A DNA stretch of 64,000 bases from Namhaeicola litoreus (GTDB lineage: Bacteria; Bacteroidota; Bacteroidia; Flavobacteriales; Flavobacteriaceae). Both the position numbers and the translations under genes were made by a program. The stretch covers positions 868,001 to 932,000 of the forward strand of contig NZ_JBHTMY010000002.1 of NCBI RefSeq assembly GCF_042679565.1, given 5' to 3'. A model generated the notes under the pieces. It saw only the letters and a list, made by a program, of their open reading frames with translations. It searched no databases and was not told the DNA's origin. Below are positions 43,351 through 51,995 of this stretch, one piece after another; positions within the stretch are counted from its first letter, which is position 1, and each line of letters opens with the position of its first letter.

Positions 43351-43827
43351 ATGAAAAAAAGGTTTTTACTCGCAGTGGCTGTATTCAGCTTAACTTCTTT
43401 CTGTTTTGCACAAAAAATTTCAAAAAACGCGATTGGTCTAAGAATAGGCGATAACAATGGTATTGGTACTGAGATCTCTTACCAAAGAGGTTTGAAAAAG
43501 AATCGTTTGGAGATCGATCTGGGCTGGAGAGATACAAAATCCTACGACGCCTTTAAATTAACAGGCCTATACCAATGGGTCTGGAATCTGGACAAAGGTT
43601 TTAACTGGTATGCCGGTGTAGGCGGAGGGATTGGCTCATATGATTTTCACAAAGGGTACGACTATGACGATGAATCTTTTGCTTTTGCAGCGGGCGATTT
43701 GGGGATCGAATACAATTTTGACATTCCGCTCTTGATTTCTTTGGATTTTCGTCCGGAACTCGGTTTTAACGATTATGGCGACGACCTCGATTTTGATATA
43801 GCCTTCGGGATCAGATATCAGTTCTAA
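43351..43827 (+). CDS. Small outer-membrane beta-barrel-type protein
   Basis: A 158-residue protein with a signal peptide ending SFCFAQ. The mature part is a series of amphipathic strands with alternating aromatics (NAIGLRIGDNNGIGTEISYQRG, WNLDKGFNWYAGVGGGIGSYDF, DFDIAFGIRYQF), ending in a C-terminal Phe, as expected of an 8-stranded outer-membrane barrel. No family is assigned. A terminator follows. Confidence 0.7.
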   Translation: MKKRFLLAVAVFSLTSFCFAQKISKNAIGLRIGDNNGIGTEISYQRGLKKNRLEIDLGWRDTKSYDAFKLTGLYQWVWNLDKGFNWYAGVGGGIGSYDFHKGYDYDDESFAFAAGDLGIEYNFDIPLLISLDFRPELGFNDYGDDLDFDIAFGIRYQF

Positions 43828-43860
43828 TCAGATCTCTATTTAGTATGTAATAAAACACCA

Positions 43861-43890
43861 AAAGGGTCCGAATTTTCGGATCCTTTTTTA
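43861..43890 (+). terminator. Terminator after outer-membrane protein gene
   Basis: AAAGGGTCCGA (43861-43871) pairs with TCGGATCCTTT (43876-43886) with one G-U pair; a T tract follows. Confidence 0.85.
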
Positions 43891-44003
43891 TATCCAATCG
43901 GTGTATCCGAAAAAGAAAGACGAATAACAAAAACAAATTCATCAGGGGATCAACATGGGGCAGACGAATGAATTTGTTATCTTTATCTGAAGTTTACCCA
44001 TTT

Positions 44004-44549
44004 ATGAAAACAACCTTTTTTGGATTACTCTCTTCGATCCTTTTTTATACCACCTGCGCAGGTCAGATCGCAAAATCAAGCTATGGTCCCGTATTTGACA
44101 AAATTGGGGCAACATATACGATTGAAAACGCTGATCTTGTTCCGGATAGTACGGCAGTGTTGAAAGCCGTCTTTGACATAGACTATCGTTCCAAAGACTC
44201 CTTGTCTTCAAATCCATTGATTTCCAGTCTTCATCGCTATCTCAATATGCATGTTAAAAATGGTGTAAAAGAATCGAACATCTCCCTCGCCTTTGTTTTA
44301 CATGGCGCCTCGACAAAAGATGCCATGACCGACGAAGCTTATCTGAAAAAATATGGCATCAAAAATCCGAATACAGATTTAATCAAGACTTTGGCACAGC
44401 ATGGCGTAGAGATGTATATCTGTGGTCAATCAGCAGCTTATAAAGGGCTTTCAAAAGCTGAAATGATGCCCGAAATTAAATTGGCTTTGTCCGCTATGAC
44501 CGTATTGACGATCTATCAGGCTGAAGGCTATGCGCTGATAAAATTTTAG
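44004..44549 (+). CDS. DsrE-family protein, exported
   Basis: A 181-residue protein starting at ATG 44004 (MKTTFFGLLSS); the longer frame from 43968 adds 12 residues. It has a signal peptide ending CAGQ. The rest follows the DsrE/DsrF-like fold: VLKAVFDIDYRS (first strand), SLHRYLNMHVKNGV helix, NISLAFVLHGAST strand, and HGVEMYICGQSAAYKGLSKAEMMPEIKLALSAMTVL with the Cys of the sulfur-transfer loop (ICGQS). Other DsrE proteins act in sulfur relay, but exported single-domain versions are common in Bacteroidetes and of unknown role. Confidence 0.8.
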   Translation: MKTTFFGLLSSILFYTTCAGQIAKSSYGPVFDKIGATYTIENADLVPDSTAVLKAVFDIDYRSKDSLSSNPLISSLHRYLNMHVKNGVKESNISLAFVLHGASTKDAMTDEAYLKKYGIKNPNTDLIKTLAQHGVEMYICGQSAAYKGLSKAEMMPEIKLALSAMTVLTIYQAEGYALIKF

Positions 44550-44783
44550 TCTCAGGTCGTTTTGAAAAAGGTTAAAAGGACATTACTCATAAAAACTAAA
44601 CTTTATCCAAAAGGGCTTTACCCAAAAAGCAGCCCTCGATTACTTCGATAAAGATGAAACGCGCTAAAAAGAGCAATTTTTTTCCGCAGCGTTTATTGGA
44701 TGGATCACGCCGCAGGCGTAATCCTGAGTTTCCTGGTGGCAGAACGCAGTATAGTGTGCAACAAATCTGTTTTTGCCCTTTCG

Positions 44784-45530
44784 TTATTCGGGAAGCGGTT
44801 TCTTTAAATAAGGAGGCGAAAAAATCATTACCCCTACTTCCAATCGTGCACCCTGGCCAGAGCCCGAAAAAGTATTTCCATAGGTGATTGCGGGAATGAC
44901 AAATTTATTGGGTTCCCAGCGAATCCCTATTCTATATTCCATGGGGGAAAATAAATCACCCTCGGTCCCAAGAACCTCACCCACCAGGGCTGATTGAGGG
45001 ATAATCCCATATACAGCCACACGTGTGGAATAGGTAAATCCCCATCCTCCGGGAGATTCTGGTTCACTGCTCCAATCATAGACCATACCGGGCATCAGGT
45101 CCCAGGAAACTGCATTGTCGAATAAAGGGAAAGTAAAGGACGCTGCCGACCAGATATTCTTGTGCAATTCTATGAATTCGGTGTTCGCCCAATAACCAGG
45201 TGTTTTACCGATGCCCAGGAAAACACCCCCGCCCCCATTTTTTTCCTCATTTACCCAAAACATGTATTTGGCATAGACTGTGGTGGTAAAGTGCGATGGA
45301 ATTTCAAGAGAAGTGTTCTCATAGAACATTGTAGCCTGCGCGAAAAACTCAAAATTCGGGATAAGGGAAAAAGAGGCTATTACCCCGGAATTTCTCTGAC
45401 CAGCAGTTAAGGTTATGGTGCTCGTACCATGCGGCATGGTCAAATAATTATCTGTATTGAATTGTTGGCCCTTTACACCAACAAAAGAGCATGAACATAG
45501 GATCAAGACTAAAAAATATTTTACTGACAT
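44784..45530 (-). CDS. Predicted outer-membrane/secreted protein, unknown
   Basis: A 248-residue protein starting at the ATG at 45530 (MSVKYFLVLILCSCSF); a longer frame up to 45647 lies over the remains of another gene (see 45521-45647). It has a signal peptide ending VKGQ. The body is beta-rich (STITLTAGQRNSGVIASFSLIPNFEFFAQATMFYE, FTTTVYAKYMFW, RLEVGVMIF) and may form an outer-membrane barrel. I recognise no family. It lies at the end of the minus-strand island. Confidence 0.55.
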   Translation of the reverse strand: MSVKYFLVLILCSCSFVGVKGQQFNTDNYLTMPHGTSTITLTAGQRNSGVIASFSLIPNFEFFAQATMFYENTSLEIPSHFTTTVYAKYMFWVNEEKNGGGGVFLGIGKTPGYWANTEFIELHKNIWSAASFTFPLFDNAVSWDLMPGMVYDWSSEPESPGGWGFTYSTRVAVYGIIPQSALVGEVLGTEGDLFSPMEYRIGIRWEPNKFVIPAITYGNTFSGSGQGARLEVGVMIFSPPYLKKPLPE

Positions 45531-45647
45531 TTCGTTTTGTTTAATTTTCTGTTTGTTTTTGATTTTTTTTGGAGGGAAAGTAAAGGTGCTGATACTGCAA
45601 TAACACCTGCAGTACCCGATAAAATGATGAATTCTCTCCTTTTCCAT
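45521..45647 (-). pseudogene. Tat signal peptide remnant, frameshifted
   Basis: Reading from the ATG at 45647, adding one A to the AAAA run gives MEKRREFIILSGTAGVIAVSAPLLSL, a clean twin-arginine signal with RRxFI and a hydrophobic core. It ends in a stop codon (TAA at 45523-45521) after about 42 codons, and overlaps the start of the outer-membrane protein gene. As written the frame is broken in the third codon. It looks like the stump of a Tat-exported enzyme, or a very short Tat-signal ORF with one missing base. Confidence 0.5.
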
Positions 45648-45815
45648 GTTTGTTTATTTGATGAGTACCTGACTATTTATTTCTTATGATTTTACATTCT
45701 CCTCTATAATACATAAAGGGTTCGAAGCATTGTGCACCAATTACAAATTTAAGCGTGTTTTTTGTAATTCTTACTGTCTTTCTTGATGTCGATAAAGTTT
45801 TTATCGGAATCCGCA

Positions 45816-47078
45816 TTATAAGTTAGGTTTAGGTTTCATAATGAAGAAACCGATTAAAACACCCAACATAATGGTTAATGCCACAATGAACATCTGAAAA
45901 AATTGCTCCACTCCAAGTACCATATTTCCGCTGGCCAAGTTGGCTAAACCACGAAAACCGATGGTTCCACCCACCAGTAAAAGAATAGCAGGCATGACTA
46001 CAATGGAGGCTGGTCGACCCGTTTTAGATGACCAGAAGATACCAATAATTACTGCAAGGATTGTTCCTAGTAAATTACCCAGGTTAGCATTCATGAGTGA
46101 ACTTCCCCATAATACCCCGAGATAGGCAATGGCAGAAACCAAAACCGACCAAGCTAAATCTCTCCGCGGAACTTGAAATGCCAAGGCCAACCCCACTAGC
46201 AGCAATGGAAAAAAAAGAATTATCCACTTTTGATCTACGGGGGCTTGTGGTGCTGCTACTCCAATGGTCACGAAAACGCTGGCCAGACGGACTCCAATTA
46301 TAGCTCCGGCAATTTGTTTAATAAGCGCAACTAACCCGGACTTCAAATTGTAAAAGCCTGATTTGACGTGTTTCGTCACCAATTCTCCAGTGCCCAGACT
46401 AATGGCGTATCCCGGAAGCAACATGATAACACCACAAAGAATAACCAAAACCAGATTTAAATCAGGTAACCAATGTTTAGTCAGTCCTGCAAGAAAACCA
46501 ACAACTACTGCGCTTGTGAGGGGCATCCACTTCACGGCAGTAGCACCTAAGCGAGGCGAGAGTAAAACGATACCATAAACGATGAGGCTAAATACCGCTG
46601 CCAATAACGTATCCGTCCATCCTGCTCCCAAAAGCAGCGCAAAACCAAATCCGGTAAATACATAACCTAGCATGCTAGCAAATTTTCCCCATGGAGGGGG
46701 CATTTGGTCAATGGCATCAATGCGCGGCGCAGCATCATTCAGAGATAAAGTCCCGGCTTTAATTTCGTTCAACACATCGCCTAATCGGGCGAGCTTGTCC
46801 AAATCAATATTCAGGGGTGGTGTAGCCAAAACTTCTACACGTTTTGGTGCAGCGGGCGTTTCCTGCAAGCCAAACCTTATTTCTACAGGAGTAGATTTAA
46901 AATTGCCTTTATAGCCGAAATCTTGCGCTAAGCCTTTTAATAGAAATTCTAATCTTCCTGACGTAGCGCCGTATTTATGCGCTGCCAAGCCTACTTTCAT
47001 GATAAAATTCCACGCATCGTCAAAGGAAACCTTTGGGGATGCAGAAAACGCTTTTGAATCTTTTTCTAAATTTTCCAT
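45816..47078 (-). CDS. ThrE-family threonine/serine exporter
   Basis: A 420-residue inner-membrane protein with the two-part layout of ThrE: an N-terminal DUF1212 domain (about residues 1-250) beginning with a cytosolic segment rich in sequence such as AFIMKVGLAAHKYGATSGRLEFLL, four or five helices, and a C-terminal DUF3815-type helical domain (about 265-415, SVFVTIGVAAPQAP, NANLGNLLGTILAVIIGIF). ThrE exports L-threonine and L-serine and related amino acids with the proton gradient. In this island of peptidases and amidohydrolases it may relieve amino acid overload. The 89-bp element (47142-47230) lies 64 bp upstream of its start. Confidence 0.85.
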   Translation of the reverse strand: MENLEKDSKAFSASPKVSFDDAWNFIMKVGLAAHKYGATSGRLEFLLKGLAQDFGYKGNFKSTPVEIRFGLQETPAAPKRVEVLATPPLNIDLDKLARLGDVLNEIKAGTLSLNDAAPRIDAIDQMPPPWGKFASMLGYVFTGFGFALLLGAGWTDTLLAAVFSLIVYGIVLLSPRLGATAVKWMPLTSAVVVGFLAGLTKHWLPDLNLVLVILCGVIMLLPGYAISLGTGELVTKHVKSGFYNLKSGLVALIKQIAGAIIGVRLASVFVTIGVAAPQAPVDQKWIILFFPLLLVGLALAFQVPRRDLAWSVLVSAIAYLGVLWGSSLMNANLGNLLGTILAVIIGIFWSSKTGRPASIVVMPAILLLVGGTIGFRGLANLASGNMVLGVEQFFQMFIVALTIMLGVLIGFFIMKPKPNL

Positions 47079-47390
47079 TTACTTCTGTAAAATTTCTATG
47101 AGTGGATGCATTCTATTTGTTTTAAACAATTACTTTTCCCTGATTCCAATCGTGATATTCACTATGCGGCAATGGCAAATCCAATATCCGTCTTAATGGT
47201 GATTCATGCTTGTCTCCATGTTTCGTATGTCGTATATTCTATATTGTTAGCTCATTTGGATTCAATTCTAAATGGCTAAAATGTTATTTGTCTTATGACT
47301 TTAAGGTACGGAGTCCTATTCCTGAAGTTTTGCTCGATAGCCAACACTCCGTTTAATGACTCCTGACCCCTTTCCTGACGGCCCTAAGCA
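47079..47390. other. Intergenic region with first copy of the 89-bp element
   Basis: The 312-bp gap between the M19 stop (47391) and the ThrE start (47078) holds the conserved element at 47142-47230, near the ThrE end. The remainder shows no ORF or hairpin with a T tract. Confidence 0.6.
47142..47230. repeat. 89-bp intergenic element, copy 1
   Basis: This matches 54426-54514 along its whole length without gaps of note. The core GCAATGGCAAATCCAATAT (47169-47187) is identical in both copies. At its left is the near-dyad ATCGTGATATTCACTAT (47149-47165), and the right part keeps GTGATTCAT and TGTCTCCATGTTT. It sits upstream of the ThrE gene. Confidence 0.85.
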
Positions 47391-48458
47391 TTACGCTCCC
47401 CAGACTTCCTTCATGACGCGCATTAAGTTTCCTCCCATGACTTTTTGGGTATCTTCCACGCTGTAACCCCTACTGAGAAGACCATTGGTGATGTTGTAGA
47501 AGGTTGCTGGTGTCTTGAGACCAGTCGGGTAGGCATAGGGAGGATGGCCGTACTCCTTAGCTGTCCAGGCACCGCTCGCGATGATCTGGTCGTAGAGCTT
47601 CTGTGCTTCATCATCCGTCATGAGCCCTTGAATCATATAGAAATAATCCATTCCTATGGAGGCATGATCGATACCGGCCACTTCAATCATATGTTCGATA
47701 TGCGCGAAGAACTGGTCAAAGGTGGGGAACTGACTTTCGCTTACAAACGTTGGCCAGCCAACTGCGCCAACGACACCACCTTTTTGACCAATCGCCTTAA
47801 TCACATCATCCGGAACATTACGAGGGTGATTGTAAACTGCTTTGGCATTGGAGTGAGAAATGATTACCGGGCTGCTTGAGAATTCAATCATGTCCAATAC
47901 ATCTTTATCGCTATTGTGAACTCCATCGACAATGATGCCCAACTCGTTACACTTCTTGATCAGGTCTACCCCTGCCATGCTCAGTCCGGCATCAGAGCGA
48001 TCTAATTGTCCACTTGCGAATCGGTTTCGGTAATTGTAAGCGGGTGCCACCTGGCCAACACCATTTTCCTTGAACTCTTCGAGAAGGTCCAAATTGTCTT
48101 CAACAGCAAAGGCGCCCTGGAAGAGGTACCATATCCCAAATGTTTTCTCTCGCTTGGCACGTAGAATATCAGCTGTGCTTTTTACTTTGATCCAGCCATT
48201 GTCCTCGATCATTTGGTTATGGAGCTTGAGGGAAGTTCTGGTGAGTTCCACAGGGGTACGGGTACCCCCAACTGAAGCCCCGGCTGCAGTGACGCCACCT
48301 TCAATATAAAGAGCGGGCCCCTTGCCAAGAGTCGCTTTATCGACCCTGCCCGACATTGGGTCAATACCCCAGGTGAGCAGGGGACAGCAGCCGTCAAGTA
48401 CAATCATCTTGTCGTGAATAGTCCGATCTTCATTCATTTCTATTTTTTCATGTTTCAT
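47391..48458 (-). CDS. M19 dipeptidase homologue with altered metal site
   Basis: A 355-residue TIM-barrel protein of the membrane dipeptidase (M19) family, without a signal peptide. The second half is typical: GIIVDGVHNSD (metal His), PVIISHSNAKAVYNHPRNVPDD, and IGMDYFY. The first half is not: the family's DGHNDLP reads D22-G-C-C-P here, so the His-x-Asp ligands are gone, and the bridging Glu of EGG reads Gln in YLFQGAFAVEDN. Only part of the binuclear site is left, so a different metal arrangement or non-peptidase chemistry is likely. It is transcribed with or after the small membrane protein upstream. Confidence 0.8.
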   Translation of the reverse strand: MKHEKIEMNEDRTIHDKMIVLDGCCPLLTWGIDPMSGRVDKATLGKGPALYIEGGVTAAGASVGGTRTPVELTRTSLKLHNQMIEDNGWIKVKSTADILRAKREKTFGIWYLFQGAFAVEDNLDLLEEFKENGVGQVAPAYNYRNRFASGQLDRSDAGLSMAGVDLIKKCNELGIIVDGVHNSDKDVLDMIEFSSSPVIISHSNAKAVYNHPRNVPDDVIKAIGQKGGVVGAVGWPTFVSESQFPTFDQFFAHIEHMIEVAGIDHASIGMDYFYMIQGLMTDDEAQKLYDQIIASGAWTAKEYGHPPYAYPTGLKTPATFYNITNGLLSRGYSVEDTQKVMGGNLMRVMKEVWGA

Positions 48459-48575
48459 GATTTTTGTTTTTAAAAATTAATACTCGTTTTTATTTAATTT
48501 CCTTTACTATCTTTTTTATTTAGTTTTTCATTAATAATCTATGGCTTATTAACTTCTCGCGCCTTTGCTATTTTT

Positions 48576-49016
48576 TCATTCAATTGGATGATTAGATTTT
48601 TGCCTCCACGCCATGCTCAGGGCCAGGAAACTCCCATAGAAACCTAAAGGAATGCCTATCCCGTTGATCAGAATACCACCAAACCATCCTATAGCTGACG
48701 GATAAGCAGCTATTCCCTCTGGAGAAAAATACATCATTACTCTAGGGATCTCGCCCGTAAATAGCATCATGCCAAACACAAAACCATTCATCAAACCATA
48801 GATCACTAAATGAGATTTCCAGCCGAGATACAGAAGGGGGATATAAATTATACATAAACTTATGATACTATTTATCGGAGCCGCTTCAGACAATGGTGTT
48901 AAGCCCATCCAAACTCTGATCAGACTAACTACATGAAAAAGAATAGCCACGACCAACCACACAACCTGCATTTTTATAACCAATTTTAATCGACTTTTAT
49001 TTTTTTCGTCTTTCAT
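48576..49016 (-). CDS. Four-helix membrane protein of unknown function
   Basis: A 146-residue membrane protein with four hydrophobic segments (about residues 14-34, 50-66, 70-88 and 104-135) and a charged start (MKDEKNKSRLKL). I do not recognise a family. It lies 48 bp after the S10 peptidase and 117 bp before the M19 gene in the same direction, so it may belong to that operon. Confidence 0.6.
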   Translation of the reverse strand: MKDEKNKSRLKLVIKMQVVWLVVAILFHVVSLIRVWMGLTPLSEAAPINSIISLCIIYIPLLYLGWKSHLVIYGLMNGFVFGMMLFTGEIPRVMMYFSPEGIAAYPSAIGWFGGILINGIGIPLGFYGSFLALSMAWRQKSNHPIE

Positions 49017-49064
49017 GATTTAAGTCTTTTATAGTTATATAATACTAACTTTTTATCAGTTTTC

Positions 49065-50513
49065 TTATTTAGAAGTTTGATCAATAAACTCGTCTATATC
49101 ATTTTTAATTTTTGGCCTTGAAGGTTCATGTACGTATAGCGTATGACCTGATTCGTAATATTTCATAATGATATTTTTCTTTAATTCTGCATCCAGGCCC
49201 ATATGATTGATAGAATATTCTACACCATAGAAAACAGTGGCTACATCGTAATATCCGTTGAGAATTAAAACCTTCAGATTTGGGTTTCGCTTCATCGCTG
49301 ATGTCAGGTCAGGCAAGGTGCTGACCGCAAGGTCTGCGTTCCAAACAATATTTCCGCTGTGCCTCCAATCCCATTTGAAATTTGGTCTTGTTGCAGCCAT
49401 TGGTGTATAGGTCAAATGTTTTCCAGCACTTAAATCATTGTATAAATAATCCTTAAATGCTCCTATGATTGGAGGTAAAATGGCATCGCCAGCAGGATCT
49501 GTCAAAGCAAATTGTGATAATAAATTTTCATTAACACCAGTATAACGAGAATCAAGTCTTCCGACAGTTAAGCCAGTGTCTCTTAAAAGTTCTTGAAAAA
49601 ACTCGCTGTTTGAAACTCGAAAATTTGCTTTAAGCCAATACTCCTTACTTACACCAGAATAATCTTCTAATTTTTGAGCTACAGTGTTCTTTTCTTTATC
49701 CGTTAATTGGTCACCCTTAAAGAGAGCAAGAGCATATTCATTTTCAGTGAATTTTCGGACATCATTTAAAAAAGACTCAAGACTTTCGCCTTTATCCTTT
49801 ACTTTATTATGATACCACGCAGTTGCCGCATAAGTAGGAAAATGAATTAAATAACAAATGTCATTTCCTGGTCCAAATAGCAAATTATGCATCTCTAATA
49901 CTGCTCCGATCATAATTACACCATTCATAACAACACCTCTATCCTGAAGGTATTTTGTTACGCCCGCACTTCTTAAAGTGCCATAGCTTTCACCCAATAT
50001 ATACTTCGGGGCATTGTATTTCTCTGTTCGGGCTATAAACTGTTCAATGAATAGTCCAATACCGCGGATATCCTGGTCAACTCCCCAAAAATCTTCAAAT
50101 TTCGATTCACCAATGGGTTTGCTGAAACCTGTACCAATTGGGTCTATTAAAACCAAATCAGCTTTATCTAGTATAGAAAATTCGTTATTTACGACTTTAT
50201 AAGGAGCAGGATTGGTATGATACGGGTCATTTGTTTCCACTCGTTTTGGACCTAGAATACCAATATGTAACCAGAAGGAAGCTTGTAACGGTCCTCCGTT
50301 AAATGCGAACACGATTGGTCTATTTTCATTTGTATCTGTCTTCTTATAATGGGTAAACCCAGCTAATGCAATGGGTTTATCATCTTCATCTCGTAACTGA
50401 ATTGTTCCTGTTTCAGCATCAAGATTTATTGTTTTTCCATTAATTATTACGGATTGTTTTGAGGTAAATATTTCACCTTTCTGTAACTCGTTTAATTCCA
50501 GTTCTTTTTCCAT
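49065..50513 (-). CDS. S10-family serine carboxypeptidase-like protein
   Basis: A 482-residue alpha/beta-hydrolase peptidase of the S10 type. The nucleophile is Ser176 in ILGESYGTLR (GESYG). The oxyanion block FAFNGGPLQASFWLH, the Asp in NGYYDVATVF and the His in YESGHTLYVHEP complete the triad. S10 enzymes remove C-terminal residues from peptides, often in acid conditions. No signal peptide is visible from the first ATG, which is unusual for the family. It belongs to the island with the amidohydrolases on either side, which supports peptide-like substrates. Confidence 0.85.
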   Translation of the reverse strand: MEKELELNELQKGEIFTSKQSVIINGKTINLDAETGTIQLRDEDDKPIALAGFTHYKKTDTNENRPIVFAFNGGPLQASFWLHIGILGPKRVETNDPYHTNPAPYKVVNNEFSILDKADLVLIDPIGTGFSKPIGESKFEDFWGVDQDIRGIGLFIEQFIARTEKYNAPKYILGESYGTLRSAGVTKYLQDRGVVMNGVIMIGAVLEMHNLLFGPGNDICYLIHFPTYAATAWYHNKVKDKGESLESFLNDVRKFTENEYALALFKGDQLTDKEKNTVAQKLEDYSGVSKEYWLKANFRVSNSEFFQELLRDTGLTVGRLDSRYTGVNENLLSQFALTDPAGDAILPPIIGAFKDYLYNDLSAGKHLTYTPMAATRPNFKWDWRHSGNIVWNADLAVSTLPDLTSAMKRNPNLKVLILNGYYDVATVFYGVEYSINHMGLDAELKKNIIMKYYESGHTLYVHEPSRPKIKNDIDEFIDQTSK

Positions 50514-50583
50514 TTTACTGTATTTTTTATTATTAAATCTTGTTTTATGTAATGACCCATAGGGTTTCGTCTAAGCGGTCATT

Positions 50584-51939
50584 TTAATCCCCAATGGTAT
50601 TTTTATAAATCTTTCCGTCTTTCATAATAAAACCAATGTTATTCGTATCCATTAGCAATTTGATATCCTTGGTAGGGTCTCCTTTTACAATGATCATATC
50701 TGCAAAAGCGCCTTCTTTGATCACCCCAAGTTCAGCCCCGGGATAAGGATTCTTAAGGCCCGATAATGCCAGTACTTTAGCATTGTTTCCAGTTATTTGC
50801 TTCAATTGTTCTATAGGAGTAAAGAACTCATCACGATAAGCGAATTCCTGTGTAAAGGCACTATAAGGTGCACTACCAAAAAAACAGTCTGTTCCCCAAA
50901 GGATGGTCAGTTTATGCTTCTTTGCCAGTGCAATGGCATCTCGCGTACCCTCTGCAACAATTTTTAATTTTGCCTGTTGAATGGGATCCTGAAACATTGG
51001 GTTGCCTGCTGTAGGCTGTAATGGTAAAAACAACTGAGGCGAATAAAAAACACCAAGCTCCGCCATTCTTTTTACGGTACTTTCTTCAAGAACGAGCCCA
51101 TGTTCTATGGATTTTACTCCGGCATCCAGAGAGGCAACTACGCTATTGTTCATCTGCGAATGTGTCATCACATACGTTCCGTACCGAGTTGCTTCTTCAA
51201 CGGCAGCCTTAATTTCTTCCGGCGTATACTGTGCCGCCTGAAGCGGATCTGTGAAACTTGTTACACCACCACCCGTATGGATCTTAATTTGTGATGCGCC
51301 ACGAAACAACTGGTCACGAACCGCACGGCGCACCTCATCCGTACCATCGGCAATTAAAGTGTGCTTCCACTTGTTCACGACCCCACCGTTATCGACCCCA
51401 TCATAATAGGGGTGACCATCAACATTTGAACGAAAATCACCATGCCCGGATGTTTGACCTATGGCTGCACCACTTGGGTAAATCCTGGGACCGGAAATAA
51501 TGCCCTGATCCAGTGCGCGTTTTACACCAAAACTGTTTCCACCGCAATCACGTATGGTTGTAAATCCATGCATGAGGTAGTCATTCGCACGTCTTGCGGC
51601 ATTAATTCCTTGCTCAAACTCGTCCTGATTCAATAATTTAGGCAGATCGGAGGCAAACATAACATGCCCGTGTCCTTCAATCATGCCTGGCATTAAGGTG
51701 TTTCCGCCTCCATTAATAATGGTTACATTATCGGTTTGCGCAACCATCAAAGGTTCTTTGGATATTTGTTTGATAAGGTTTCCTTCAACCAAAACATCGG
51801 CTTTAATCAGCTTATCTGATGTACCATCAAACACTTGTACATTCGTAAAAAGTGTAATCTGTTTTGATTTTTCCTGAGCAAACAGGCCTAAACTAATGAT
51901 GCAGAGAATTGATACTAGTAATGCTTTTTTAATCTTCAT
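50584..51939 (-). CDS. Amidohydrolase, imidazolonepropionase/prolidase-like (1)
   Basis: A 451-residue secreted amidohydrolase (signal peptide ending LFAQ). The metal site is EGHGHV (HxH), a Lys in SQIKIHTGGG, the THSQMNN and IEHGL His residues, and LWGTDCFF with the catalytic Asp. This group covers Xaa-Pro and Xaa-Arg dipeptidases and similar enzymes that cut N-acyl or dipeptide bonds. The N-terminal 85 residues are nearly the same as in the amidohydrolase at 61722, while the catalytic parts differ. It lies between the S10 peptidase and a D-aminoacylase-like gene. Confidence 0.85.
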   Translation of the reverse strand: MKIKKALLVSILCIISLGLFAQEKSKQITLFTNVQVFDGTSDKLIKADVLVEGNLIKQISKEPLMVAQTDNVTIINGGGNTLMPGMIEGHGHVMFASDLPKLLNQDEFEQGINAARRANDYLMHGFTTIRDCGGNSFGVKRALDQGIISGPRIYPSGAAIGQTSGHGDFRSNVDGHPYYDGVDNGGVVNKWKHTLIADGTDEVRRAVRDQLFRGASQIKIHTGGGVTSFTDPLQAAQYTPEEIKAAVEEATRYGTYVMTHSQMNNSVVASLDAGVKSIEHGLVLEESTVKRMAELGVFYSPQLFLPLQPTAGNPMFQDPIQQAKLKIVAEGTRDAIALAKKHKLTILWGTDCFFGSAPYSAFTQEFAYRDEFFTPIEQLKQITGNNAKVLALSGLKNPYPGAELGVIKEGAFADMIIVKGDPTKDIKLLMDTNNIGFIMKDGKIYKNTIGD

Positions 51940-51995
51940 GAGTTATATTAAAATGTTAGTAATGCTCTTTAAAGTGAGTTTAATCTAAATCCCTC

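Noticed and set aside
44654..44887. 77-codon plus-strand ORF between convergent genes
   Set aside because: It has irregular composition and no start context, and its 3' half lies opposite the outer-membrane protein gene.
47445..47879. 144-codon ORF opposite the M19 gene
   Set aside because: It is wholly antisense to a conserved protein and shows no protein-like pattern.
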